DNA of 64,000 nt. Source: Tritrichomonas musculus. Taxonomy: Eukaryota; Parabasalia; Tritrichomonadida; Tritrichomonadidae. A program made the translations under genes and the position numbers. The notes beneath the pieces are model-generated. The model made no database searches, was not told where the DNA came from, and was given only the letters and a program-made list of their open reading frames with translations. Below, one piece after another: positions 1 through 11,316 of the stretch; the first letter of the stretch is position 1; every line of letters starts with the position of its first letter. The stretch is taken from the NCBI GenBank assembly GCA_039105265.1, contig JAPFFF010000014.1:1736001-1800000 (forward strand), read 5' to 3'.

Positions 1-2958
1 AAAAATATTTTGATATATTATTTTTGCATTTATTGGTATTTAGATACAAAAGATCAATATGATTTTTCAACAATTTTATCTTTATTAAATATCACACGAG
101 AAAGTTCATCATCGGTTGATTTAATAGTTCATGATTTTTGTTTTGAGCTTATTTTAAATAAAGCGCTTTCAATGTCCAAATCTGACAATATAATTTTCAT
201 CCCATTTTTTTTAACATACATAACAACGCTCAAAAATCTACCAAACACATCATTTTATCTTCTTCATACATTATTCGAAATGGCATCATCAACTGGAAAC
301 GAAACAGACTTAAATTTACTTCAAGAAACAATAAAACACATTTTTATAAATGATTTCGACTGTTTGAAAAACAATGACAATCATTATTCATTATTGATTG
401 ACACATTAAAAATTAGCTTTAATAATCTTAATTCTCAAAGTCTAAAGATTTTAGGACTTGTTACTCGTGTAAGGAAAGCTTCAATGCGTATCATGGAAAC
501 CGTTCATTCTCTTTACAAGCATTTTTTTGATTTTATTGTTTCAAATACTGATCAAAATGAGTCACTAAATTTTTTTTCAAATAAAATTACTCGTTTTGAA
601 AAACAAAACAAAAAGGCAAAACAAACGTTTAAATTTACCATTAATAAAAATTCAATGAGATTTGTTCAATTTCCTTTCTCAGAACTGTCATTTAAAGAAA
701 AAAAGCCAACAATTTTAAAAGATTGCATTTATTCAAAAGTTGAGAAATTGGCAGATTTCTTATCAGAAGCTTCAAATGACGTAGTTTTGGATTTCATTGC
801 CCAATTTTCTGTTTTCTTAGATAAAGATAAATATTTCATTGAATTATGTGCATCATTCCTCGAAATTTTGATGAGAGCAGCTGATTCAAAAATAATAGGA
901 ACAATTGTTGAACTTCTTTCGCAGTCAAAATTGTTTTTACCTTCAATTACAATATTCGACCAAATATACTCTGAAAATTTTATTTTTGATGAAAAAATAA
1001 ATTATCTTCGTGATCGTGTCTTTGAGTTGATATCTACTAAAGATCCAATAAGTGTGTCTATTCTTATCTCGTCATCACAATATTATCCGTTTTTATTAAA
1101 TGAGCATTTGATTCGTATTTTATTGAGGTTCGACCAATTTTCCCCTCAAATTTTTTATGAGAAATCTGCGCAAACTATCATTATTTATTCTGGAATAGAC
1201 CTTGATATATTTATCAATAATAGAGATAAAATGGATTTAAGTCTGCTAAAGTCCGCCTATCTGACCTTCATCCAATATGCGATAATTAATGAAAATTCAT
1301 GTGATTCATTTTTTTCATTTTCATTATTTGTCAACTATTTTCTATCCCTTATTTATCAGCCCTGCTTTCAGATGTTTGCTCTCAGCACATTTCAAAAGTC
1401 ACTCTCAGTCATGAAGCCAAACGAATGTGTAAAGTATTCAATTTTTATCATTGACTTTTTCAAAAAGATGATTAAGTCAAGCATTCAAGAGAAAGACAAG
1501 CAATACCACGACCTTATAGAGAAAGTATTTTCATCATTACTTGTTGGTTTACAATACAATATATCAATTGCACACAATTTCATTTCTTTGTATGAATCAT
1601 TAATGACTTTTATTTCAATTTCACCTTCATTTGACCTTATCATGATCGGCCTTAAATTTTTTCAGCTTTTTTCCTTTACTGAGCCTCACTGGAAGCTTTC
1701 TTCGCGTCACTTATTAATTCTGCATTGGTCTATTGAAAAAGTTTGCGGTGACACACCCGACAATAGAATCGTCACTTCACTTTTCTGCTGTTTAGGCAAT
1801 TCTTCATTTTTGAATTCACAAGATAACATTGTGATTCTCTATCCGTCTGTTTTAACGCTACTTTTCCTTGTTCATTCCAAGGCCGAAGACAAAAACGTTG
1901 ATTTATTGAAAACTTTTTCAAAGCTTTGCTTGTATTCGAACAGCAACGCATTGGCCTTTCATGAAGCCTACATTGACCTTTTACTGGCCAATTTTCTCTG
2001 TCTTGACTCAGACGAAGGCGTTGTCAAATTTGAGTGCCACGATTTTGTGTTCAAAATCAGACGAAAAGGGGCAATTCCAGTCATCTTGGACCTGTTGTGG
2101 ACCATCACTCAATCGAAACCGAATTTTTCTGTTTCAAAAAGTTTGATGAATTTGCTCACAATTACAAGTGACGATAGGATTTTGAATTCAATTGTTTCAA
2201 TGCTTTACAGCGGCCAGACACCATTCGCAAAGATGACAAAGATTCCCCTGGACACCCGCGAGCCCGTTATTTCTGTCAACGGTTTTGACTGGGCCAAGAT
2301 AAAAAACGTATTTGTTTTGGATTTCTATTTGGCCATGGATGAAATGTTATCTAAAAGATTCCGGTTCAGCTTCACCGTCTTCACAATCACAGACGAAATA
2401 AACACATTCAAAATTAACATAAAAAATGGGTCCCTTCAGGCCCTCTTCAAGACTCCCGAAAAGACATCGTCTGCTTTCCTGTTCAAGAACATCTTCAACC
2501 TGAAGCAGAACCACTTTTCGATGACGTTCATCATCACAAAAGAGAAAACGAAAATATTCAACTTTTTGAATGGTGAACGATCATCTGACGCTACAATTGA
2601 AAGGATCATTTTCAATGGCCAAGTGAAAATGTTCATCGGTGGATCAGATTTTGTGAGCAGGTCTTTGAGGCACCCTTGTTTCGGCAAAATTTTCGCTTTT
2701 CAGTTCTTCACTCAAAGATTGACCGAAGATGACATCACACTTTTGAATGAAGAACCTAGTCAGTTCACCAAAAAACCGCTTTTTTCAACTAACTTCATTA
2801 GGTCTGAAACAAACAGAGTCCTCACAATTGAATACAAAGAAGCACTAAATGGAGGTTTGTTAAAATTGGCTTCAAAAAGTCGAATATCGTCATTTCCTTC
2901 TTTGCCACAATTGGCCTTACAAGGTCAATCAAGCACAAATCAGCAAAAATCTGAATCA

Positions 2959-2989
<31 letters not shown>

Positions 2990-5900
2990 AACAGGAACCA
3001 ATTCAAATAATAACGATGGAACTTTTACCTCCTTTTCATCGTTCATATCACATTCTCGACTTTTTCAGTGAGACATCGTTGTACCCTCAAATTTTGCAAA
3101 TTAAACGTCTTGATGTTTTACTTGACGTTTTATTTTGCGTGTTCACCAAGCACACCGAACTGCAGAAGTTTTTCAGACCACAAATAAATGCCTTATTTAA
3201 TCATGTTATTCAAAAAGTGGAATTGAGTACCTATCTGTCACTTTTTCGATTTATGGGGATTCTTGTGAATGAAAGCATGAGGCTTGAATGGTTTGAAATG
3301 TTCATCATTAACATTGTTCTTTGGTCGAAATGCGACCAATTCAATGCAATTGTAAGCCATTGGAATATGTCACTGAAGCAATACAAGTCCTACTTCATCT
3401 CCAAGAACTACTTGAATGATCTATTGACTCAGTTCATGCTGATATTTCAATTCGAAAAGGACCAGAATTCAAACAACAACGAGATAATGAAAGTCTTCTG
3501 TCGTTTCTTGATCAACATTGCCCAACTAAACTTCGACTCAAATTCATTTGACATTTTACTGTCTTGCATTTTAATGTGCGAGGATGAATCGTATTTATTT
3601 GAGCTTGTCAAGATCCTCGATTCAGTGTCATTGACCCAAGCAGCGATGAATTCGATCTCCAAGAAGAAGCTTCAGTTTCTTCACAAGCTCTTTCGTTATC
3701 AAGACATTGAATTGACAATCTGTTCGATCATCTGTTTGAATAACTTGTCAATTATTTTCCCTGACTATGACACTTTTGCTATCGCTTACTTTTTGATAGG
3801 CCATCCTGAACTTGACAAAATTGTCGAGATTTTAATTGACAAGTTTCCAAGCTATCCGAATTTGCTGTCTCTTCTCGTTGTCCTTTCTTTGCAAGCAAAG
3901 AAACAAGAGCTGCTTGTTGATGCAATTAAGAAAGAGTTTCTCTTTGATTCATCCAAGATTAACATGATCTTTTCGCGCGATTATTGGTACGTTTGGCCGA
4001 TCCTGCTAATGCTGAATGTTTCAGATGAAAGTTGCGATATTTTGTGCCAATTTTTGGCAATTGGAATCGCCAATCTTCAAATTGCAAATGCGAATGATAG
4101 GATTCCAACCATTGATGAAATATTTGTGTTAATATTCAGGCTTTCGTATATGAAATCTAACTTTCAGATTTCATATAAAATTCTTCAGAATTTGACCTCA
4201 CTTTTCATTAAGAAAAATTTCACCTTTCCAAACTACATATCACGTTACAGCTTCATCTTTTTCTTCTTTAAGTGTCCTTCGATGCTTCATTCAAAGCCGT
4301 TACTTGAGTCATATAAAGAGTCGGCTTTTTATGATGGAAAAAGTGACATTTATAACGAGGAAGAAAATTTTCATACTCAAAATTTCAATATTTTTGAATT
4401 GGAATCGTTGCTGAGTTTCGACTTTTTCAATTTCAACTTCCTCTGCAGAATCAATATCGACTCATCCCTCCAGCTGAGCGATCTTAACTATCAGAAGCTC
4501 TACTTGCACATCGATCCGCCGAACACGGCAATCTTCAACAAGAAGCTAATCGAGTCCTTCTCCGTTCCGTATGACCCAGCAAGCAACGACAACGAATATT
4601 CAATGAGTCAGATTGCCACTTTTGACGCCTTTCAAAACGAGATAAAAAATTTCATGAACTCAAAAATGACATCAATTCGAAAAGGCATCTTGAAACTCTT
4701 TCAAATGTCACGTGTAAACATCTCAAATATAAGTGCCGATGAGATTCGTCCTTTCACTCACATTTTGCTCTCAACGGCGTCAAACCAGCTCCAAAAGACG
4801 ACACCAAAAATTGAGAAGACAATTCAAGCAAGCATGATAAAGAAGGACAACCAACTGACACCAATGCTGTATCCTTTCCAACTGAAGAACAAGGCAAATT
4901 CGAGAAAAATTATGCCAACCGTTTCCAATTCAAAATTGAATGCCAATTCAAATTTGAATGATGACTGTAAAGAAATTTGTGATCTTGTGAATATTGATAA
5001 CAACCAACATTACATCAGTTCAATTTTGAAAATGTTTGGAAAACCGTTAAATATATTTCAATGTGTCATATCACATTTTAATCACAAAAAGAACGGTAAA
5101 GGCTACTTGTATCTGTTTGACAGTGTAATTTGCTTTTCAATGATGAATCAAAAGAAAAAGTTCATCTCTTTTGAGGATATTAAATATTTGCTATTCAGAA
5201 AAGTGAAGGACGGTTACGGTTATGAGATTATTACTGAGTCATTCACAAGCATTCTTTTCTTTGTGATGAATTATGATTTCAATGCTCTATCGTTGGCATT
5301 CAAATCATTTCATTTTAAGAATGCGCGGTTCATTTCATTCACAAATGAATTCACCACTTCTCTCAATGAATTGACCAAGTCTTGGCTGAAAAGAAGAATA
5401 AGTAATTTTGAATACTTATTGAAATTGAATACTTTGTCCGGCCATTCTTTCTTTCAATGCCATTTGTACCCAGTAATGCCTCCTATCGTCGAAAATTTCG
5501 ACGATCTAAACTCAGAACCTGACTTCATAAATTTGCCGTTAAGGTCAAGTGATTCACCTCCATATGATTTTTTTGATATGAATCTAAAAGAAAATTTCAC
5601 AAATTACCTCAACATTATGGCAGACTATTTCTTCGACTTTTGTAATGTCAAAAATGATGGGGAAATTGTACTTCCTAAATGGGCCAAGAGCAAATTTGAA
5701 TTCATTTATATTAATCGTAAAAAATTGGAGAAATTGGACGTTACTACTTTCATTGATCGTTTGTTTGGATGCGAATGCGATACAACTAATAATTCTTTTA
5801 CAAGATTGTTTAAAAAACCTCACGAAAAAAGACAATCTCTCAAATTAAATATATCTCCATTATTACAAGAAATTTCGATCACATTGTCATCTTCATCTCC

Positions 5901-6951
5901 ATCAAGTCCAAAATTGCAGCCAGGTTTAGCTGTTATAAAGCCAATTCCATTATCCATTCAGGAACAAATCGAGACCCAAATACAAATTGAGAACCAAATT
6001 CAAATGCCTATTCAATTACCAATACAAATTGAGAAAATGACGTTAAATGATAAAACTAAAAATGGAGTAGGATATTTTTATCGTTTTAGTCAAAGAATAA
6101 TCGCTTCAATGGTATTTTTAAATTTAAATGGACAGCTTCGTTTTTGGATTGTGTTCGCTAATCACAAATTTTGCTATGTTCAGCTTTCTGAAGGATTTTT
6201 AAAAATCAAGTGCGTTTATGAGCTTGATGATTTAGATGATGACGATGACTTGGTATTTTTCAACTCACAGAGTATTGTTTATGTTTATTCTTATAGAAAA
6301 TCAACTGTATATTATTTGAATACAAACTTAAAGGCAATAAGTCAAATTTCTCTATATACTGAACAACCACTTTTCACAGTTTTCGATGATCAATTAATCT
6401 ATTGTCAGAGAGAATGTTCTCTTTATAAAATGAATACGGATACTTTAGCTCTATCAAGATATTGTTTAACAAACTCAAAATTAACAGCTTTGGCATCAGC
6501 AAAACAATTTAATGTTATAGTTTATGCAACAATTGATGGGTTTGTTCATGTTTCAGCATTTTCAACATGTGAAGAAATTAATCAATATAATGTCGGCTTC
6601 GAAGTTAAAAATATTTTAATTACAACTTGCATGGGATTCATTCTGGCTTCAAGCAATGATCATCTTGTAGCTTTGACTGTGAATGGCGATTTTATTAACC
6701 AATACAAATTCGATTTCTTGATTAATAATTTATATTCATTAACAATTTGTGCAGGAATCGATTTCATTGCCTTTGATACTTTTGATAATGAAGTTGGATA
6801 TTTTGAAATTTTTTACCCAGAAAAATATCAGATCATCAAAAAATGTAATTCTGAAGTAAAACGCGTTTCATATGATCCATTTGATAATGTTTTTATTGTT
6901 GTTCAATCAAATGGTTCAGTTGAACTTATTTATCATTATATTAGTTTGTAA
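1..6951 (+). CDS. BEACH/WD40 giant protein, 5' partial
   Basis: The frame is open to the left edge and there is no ATG until about residue 53 of the visible part, so the 5' end lies outside the window. About 2,316 residues are visible (numbered here from nt 10). In order they are: helical, ARM-like sequence to about 750; a ConA/LamG-like beta domain at about 755-915, as in many BEACH proteins; a run of 12 Gln at about 984-995; a PH-BEACH module at about 1650-1790; the BEACH hallmark WLKRRISNFEYLLKLNTLSG near 1792; the BEACH C-terminal part (LPKWAKS...FIDRLFG) to about 1920; and a beta-rich WD40-type tail to the end. BEACH proteins act in vesicle traffic, lysosome biology and autophagy as large scaffolds. 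The BEACH domain is only about 130 residues against the usual 280 or so. Its centre appears to be missing, so it may be a divergent scaffold. Family assignment is firm; cellular role is inferred. Confidence 0.85.
2959..2994 (+). repeat. CAA/CAG run encoding 12 glutamines
   Basis: An in-frame CAA/CAG triplet run inside the BEACH protein, between its ConA-like region and the next helical region, encodes 12 Gln. It is a probable disordered linker and a likely length-variable microsatellite. Confidence 0.9.
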
Positions 6952-7037
6952 TTTAATCATATTAATAAAACTTGTTAAATTTTGTTTTCAATTTTTTTGT
7001 AGTTGTTTTGAATGTAAACTTTTTGATAGTTATTAAA

Positions 7038-8057
7038 ATGGATTCTGATTTTTCTTCTTATTCTTTTGAAGTTCTTTTAAATGAACCTAGTAGACTCGAA
7101 AAATCAATTTCATTGCTGAAAGATCAATTTGATGAAAGTATGACAAGTAATTATGATTTTTTTATTAAAACATGTGAAAACGCCACAACAATTACTGATG
7201 ATTTAGAAGCATGTTCAGAGAATATTGCTAAATTGTCATCATCTATATCATCATCAATTGATCTATGCAGTGATTTATGTCTCACAGCTCAAAATACAGT
7301 TAATTCAAATTCCAAAATATCGTCTGCATTTAGGCATTTACCTCAAATAACTGATATTTTAAATATACCACAATTAATGCGCACATGCCGTATTTCATCT
7401 TTTTATGAAGAAGCTCTTCAACTTTACCAAGCAATTGACAGATTTGCAAGACAATACCCAGGAATCGCATCAATTCAATCAACACTTGAAGAAGCTCAAA
7501 GTGTGAAGAATGATGTTGCACAAACTTTAATTGACTCATTTTCCAAAAAGCTCAAGCTAACCGATGCTTTAAGTGCTGTAACTTTGCTTCGAAGAAGTGG
7601 AATCCATACCGAAGGTGAACTCCGGCTTGCTTTTGTTAATGGCAGACGAAAAAAGCTTCAGCAAAAAATTGAAAACTTGAATTTTATCTCTCCTTTATCC
7701 TATTTCGAAAATTTCACAAAGCATTATCGAAGTGCTTTGTATAAAATTTGTAACTTGTATCGAGCCTTATTTAACAACAATGCAACTTCGTTGCCAAATA
7801 TAGATGGAGTTGGCGATTCAAATAATAAGGATGATGATGATGATTTAACATTGCATTTAGCATTTCAACAGGAATCCCAAAATTATTGTAATGAGTTAAA
7901 AAAAATACTTGAGCAAATTACTGATGTCAACGATGCTAGACTTGCTATGCAGTCTGCCTTATATTTTATGAATTCATTAGGAAAGCTTGGATTTGATTTC
8001 TGCCCTCTTGTTGAATACGAATTTCGTCAATCAAAATGGGGAAAAAAGAATCAATGA
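7038..8057 (+). CDS. COG8: Conserved oligomeric Golgi complex subunit 8 (COG8/Dor1)
   Basis: COG8 is part of lobe B of the COG tether, which returns vesicles within the Golgi. The 339-residue product matches the Dor1/COG8 family. It has an N-terminal coiled-coil part (1-90), then the conserved block with LPQITDILNIPQLMRTC, YEEALQLYQAIDRFA, an IQSTLEEAQ motif and LLRRSGIHTEGELRLAF at about residues 105-205. I use the ATG at 7038. The frame continues upstream to a TTG at 6972, but that extension is AT-driven hydrophobic sequence. The protein is much shorter than animal COG8 (around 600 residues): the C-terminal half is missing or too diverged to see, and an Asp-rich insert lies near residue 260. 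It follows the BEACH gene after 86 bp, on the same strand. Confidence in the family is high; whether the short form is complete is less certain. Confidence 0.85.
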   Translation: MDSDFSSYSFEVLLNEPSRLEKSISLLKDQFDESMTSNYDFFIKTCENATTITDDLEACSENIAKLSSSISSSIDLCSDLCLTAQNTVNSNSKISSAFRHLPQITDILNIPQLMRTCRISSFYEEALQLYQAIDRFARQYPGIASIQSTLEEAQSVKNDVAQTLIDSFSKKLKLTDALSAVTLLRRSGIHTEGELRLAFVNGRRKKLQQKIENLNFISPLSYFENFTKHYRSALYKICNLYRALFNNNATSLPNIDGVGDSNNKDDDDDLTLHLAFQQESQNYCNELKKILEQITDVNDARLAMQSALYFMNSLGKLGFDFCPLVEYEFRQSKWGKKNQ

Positions 8058-8252
8058 TTAATATATTTTTTTTATAATCTTTCTTGTTAGGTTTATATTT
8101 TAAATGTAATGAATATACATGCTTATTTATTTGTTTTATTTTTTGTTTAATTATTTGGTTGACTTATTGAAGATATATTTTGCTTTTTAATAAATTTTCC
8201 AACGATTTTTTTTCTGAATAGAAATATCAGATTAATAAACGTACACTGTCAA

Positions 8253-9962
8253 ATGGAATTGCAATGCAACGTTGATGGCGAATCAAAATTAAGAATTCGT
8301 AAGTTTTTTGAAAAGCAAGATGCCCGTGAATATGTGCGAGCTTTTGTATCAAAACAATTAACAGCCGGTAAAATGGAAGAAACGCCTCAAATGCCTTCAT
8401 TATTCAAACCCACAATCAAACCAAAGCTGAATTCAAACGCATCAAACGACTCTACAGATGACGACACAATTCTTGTACCATCGCTTAGAATTGAACTGTC
8501 AAAAGGCCAAGCTTTTAGTGAATTTGAAGGATTTAACACAAAAGCTACACTATGCTTTGATATTGATGTTTTTGGCAAAAGGCATCGCTTTGATGGAATT
8601 ACGGCATGCTTATGCCCAACTCTTGGAAAAGTGATAACAGCCCCACTCCCTGATAAACTCGAAACACTGCCGAAATATGATCGTCCAATTAGAATTGTTG
8701 TTTCTACAACTTCACCCGAAATTTCTTTTGTGGGATTAGCAACTTATGAATGGCGAAAAATATTAAATGAAGGTCATGTCGAAGGCCAAATAGATGTGAT
8801 TGGCCTTCAAAATGAAATTGTTGGTGTTATTAATTATGATATAAAATTAAAAGGGATTACAAAAGAAATTAACTATCCAATGTTCCGTGAAGTCCTAGAA
8901 TTGCAGCTTAAGCAAGAAGGAATTGATTCTGTGGATAGTGAACGCCAATTTGTGCTTGAACTTCGATCTTGGTGGCGAGAATTAACTCAATTAATTAATG
9001 ATAAAAATTTTGTTATTAATGCAAATGAAATTGGAACAGGTAAAACATCTGTTTTTTCGTTTATTACTCCCATTAATTCAAGAGAGCTCATTACCCCTGG
9101 TCACTGCCTGCGCTATGTATATTTATTAAACGATTTAAAGGCTCCAATTAATGCTTCATTTATTCCTAACTGGGCTGCTATTGCATCTAGGTGTGCAGGT
9201 GAAAGAGAAAAATTAAATATCCTTGTTTCTTTATTGAGAGGATTCGGATTGAGAGCATTTGTTGTTGTTGCAAGGCCAAGATGCTTTGCAGTTTCATTAT
9301 CCTCATCAACCATATGTTTTGATGTTAAAAATGGTAAATTTAGTTCTTCAATACCAAAAGGAATCGAAAATATTTTATATATTTACAATGATGAATCTTT
9401 ACTTGCAAATTTAAACCCAAATGCAGAAATTGACTGGGATATCGATAATCCATTAAGATGGAAAGAGCTAAAAGCTCCGAAACAGTTTTTATATACTCTT
9501 CCACCAACTATCAAATGCGATTGTGGTGATTTTAATGAAGAAAAACTTGAGTCAAGCGTCAAAAGTATCATAGAAGCGCATAGGCAATCCGTCGGATTAA
9601 AAACAAGATGGAATACTGAGCTTCAACCTTTAATGCTACCAATTCTTGATTCTTATGAGCATGAAAAATTATTAGGAACTACACTTGGCGTGCATGCGAT
9701 GTCATCGCAAGCTATTCAAAGCAAAATTAAGCCATATCATGCAATACGTGCTGCTCCCACATCAACAAATAGTACTAATCCCGGAATTGTATTTAAGGCA
9801 TTAACTCGTGCACGCAGCGGACTAGATATTATGGGATCCCGCGATGATGATGCTTCATTTGTTTTATTAATAAAATGTTATAAATATCCAAGTGGAGTTG
9901 TTTCAACATGGGCACTTCTTGCAATTGACTCTGTAACTCCTCTTTATAATGCCAAAAAATAG
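8253..9962 (+). CDS. CEP76: CEP76-like centriolar protein
   Basis: CEP76 is a centriolar protein that limits centriole re-duplication in animals. The product has 569 residues (human about 659). Landmarks match CEP76 along its length: a C2-like domain (about 70-230, with EWRKILNEG matching the human EWRSVLGSE); a WWREL motif near 240; a transglutaminase/peptidase-like core (REKLNILVSLLRGFGLRAF, about 320-350), where human CEP76 has the GDCEDHANLLCSLLLGYGLEAF block; and a C-terminal region with HRQSVGLKTRW, LDSYEHEK and ALTRARSG. In the peptidase-like core the Cys of the CED motif is replaced (GEREK here), so it cannot be an active cysteine peptidase, as is believed for the family. The start is an ATG preceded by a compact 195-bp gap. 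It fits a flagellate with basal bodies, and the flagellar DRC8 gene is next door in convergent orientation. Confidence 0.85.
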   Translation: MELQCNVDGESKLRIRKFFEKQDAREYVRAFVSKQLTAGKMEETPQMPSLFKPTIKPKLNSNASNDSTDDDTILVPSLRIELSKGQAFSEFEGFNTKATLCFDIDVFGKRHRFDGITACLCPTLGKVITAPLPDKLETLPKYDRPIRIVVSTTSPEISFVGLATYEWRKILNEGHVEGQIDVIGLQNEIVGVINYDIKLKGITKEINYPMFREVLELQLKQEGIDSVDSERQFVLELRSWWRELTQLINDKNFVINANEIGTGKTSVFSFITPINSRELITPGHCLRYVYLLNDLKAPINASFIPNWAAIASRCAGEREKLNILVSLLRGFGLRAFVVVARPRCFAVSLSSSTICFDVKNGKFSSSIPKGIENILYIYNDESLLANLNPNAEIDWDIDNPLRWKELKAPKQFLYTLPPTIKCDCGDFNEEKLESSVKSIIEAHRQSVGLKTRWNTELQPLMLPILDSYEHEKLLGTTLGVHAMSSQAIQSKIKPYHAIRAAPTSTNSTNPGIVFKALTRARSGLDIMGSRDDDASFVLLIKCYKYPSGVVSTWALLAIDSVTPLYNAKK

Positions 9963-10157
9963 TATATTAATATAATAATTTGTTTGAATTAATAAAAATA
10001 CGTTATTTATGTATTACATTTTAACTTTTTGATAAGATATTAAAAATCGTATCGTATGATTCAAATAATTTTTATAAATATAAATTTATATTGTAATAAA
10101 TAATTAAGTTTACAATGAGATAATAATTACTATATAATTGACACAAGGAAAATATTT

Positions 10158-10937
10158 TCAGGTTGGCTCTGTTAAATTGGCAAACTCGTGTGGTGTGTCA
10201 GCTGAAACCGTATCGCCTGGATTATCTTGATGAGTGGCCGGTTCGTTCGCTTCCAAAACTTCTGGATGTTTTGGCTGATAAGATAGACGAGAATCATAGA
10301 GCATTTTTCCAGCATATCGATCAAATTCAATTAATCCTGTTTTAGGATTTATAGCTTCATCAAGAGCTGGCTCAATTTCTTCAGGATTTAGTGCCTCTCC
10401 GTTACTTGCAAGTTGAGTCCTAAAATCGCCTTCTGTTAGATGTCCTTTATGCTCAATATCAAGAGATTTTAATGCAAGCGTTAAAAGTTCATTTGAAGGA
10501 GGTGCAAGCTCGTGGTTTGGATTCACCATAACGTCAATAACAAGAGGCGTTAGATTTTGTTCAACAAGGTTATTTTCAAAATCTACTCCTGGCTTATCAC
10601 GGCATAGGTCTGCTAATTCTTGCATTTTTGCATTAGTTGGGCAAAGACCGAGAGATCTTACTAAATCTGGAAAATCTTCAGCTAGAATTATTCCTTGATT
10701 CTCTGGATCGTATATTTCAAAGAGATATGTAAATCTCTTACGAACTTCAGGGATGAGGCTCTCTCTTATTTGATCTTCTTCTTCTTTTTTTCCTTTCCCT
10801 TTTCCTTTTCCTTTCTTGCTCTTTTTAGTTCTGCTTGTCATCCTACTACTAGCTTGGCTGGTCATCCTACTACTGGCTTGGCTGGTCATCCTACTACTGG
10901 CTTGGCTGGTCATTCTACTAGATGCCGCGGTAGACAT
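10158..10937 (-). CDS. DRC8: EF-hand protein like dynein regulatory complex subunit 8
   Basis: The 259-residue product resembles EFCAB2/DRC8, a calmodulin-like subunit of the nexin-dynein regulatory complex on axonemal doublets. After a Ser/Thr/Met repeat (four SRMTSQA units, residues 6-35) and a Lys/Gly-rich linker, EF-hand pairs run from about 60 to 205: FTYLFEIYDPENQGII with RSLGLCPT, then LALKSLDIEHKGHLTEGDF and IDP-like AINPKTGLIEFDRY. Spacing and the RSLGxCPT motif follow EFCAB2 rather than calmodulin. Several loops have lost canonical Ca-binding acidic residues, so calcium binding is doubtful. The C-terminal 50 residues are low-complexity. The start is an ATG on the minus strand. It is convergent with CEP76, whose stop is 195 bp away. 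Axonemal location is inferred from the family. Confidence 0.78.
   Translation of the reverse strand: MSTAASSRMTSQASSRMTSQASSRMTSQASSRMTSRTKKSKKGKGKGKGKKEEEDQIRESLIPEVRKRFTYLFEIYDPENQGIILAEDFPDLVRSLGLCPTNAKMQELADLCRDKPGVDFENNLVEQNLTPLVIDVMVNPNHELAPPSNELLTLALKSLDIEHKGHLTEGDFRTQLASNGEALNPEEIEPALDEAINPKTGLIEFDRYAGKMLYDSRLSYQPKHPEVLEANEPATHQDNPGDTVSADTPHEFANLTEPT
10837..10932 (-). repeat. Four 24-bp tandem repeats in the DRC8-like gene
   Basis: Four nearly identical 24-bp units start at 10837, 10861, 10885 and 10909. They are in frame and encode the N-terminal SRMTSQAS repeats. The near identity implies recent slippage or unequal exchange. Confidence 0.9.
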
Positions 10938-11316
10938 TATAGGAAAATATGATGATTTTAATTTAGCACGTTTTTTTTTTAATTCTGGGTATTTGTAACT
11001 TTTTCAATGCTTAAATTCAATGATATTATAATCTGTCAATACATGATAATAATCCAAATTAATAAGAGTATAATTTGAAAAATCGAAAAAATATTAAAAT
11101 CAAGAGATTCAAAAAATTGAAAAGTTTTCAAGGTATAAAGAGTGGTTCATAAATTAACTTTTTCATAAAAATAAAATGACGTTTAAAATAATATATATTT
11201 TGATTTTCATATGTCTCTAAAAGCAAAAGCAGATTTAACGAAATTGTATGTTTATTTCTATTAAAAAGATATATTTTGGATTGAAATTACTAGTATTCAA
11301 ATTAGTAATGTAAAAA
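10938..11316. other. Intergenic gap
   Basis: AT-rich gap between the start of the DRC8-like gene and the stop of the BTB gene. No gene is seen. On the minus strand, 40-60 bases upstream of the DRC8 ATG, is an ATTGAAAAAGTTAC motif like one seen before other genes here. Confidence 0.5.

Noticed and set aside
2822-3046. Minus-strand frame opposite the polyglutamine run
   Set aside because: A valine-repeat shadow of the CAA/CAG run in the BEACH gene.
6972-7037. N-terminal extension of COG8 from a TTG
   Set aside because: Hydrophobic AT-driven residues outside the family; the ATG at 7038 fits better.
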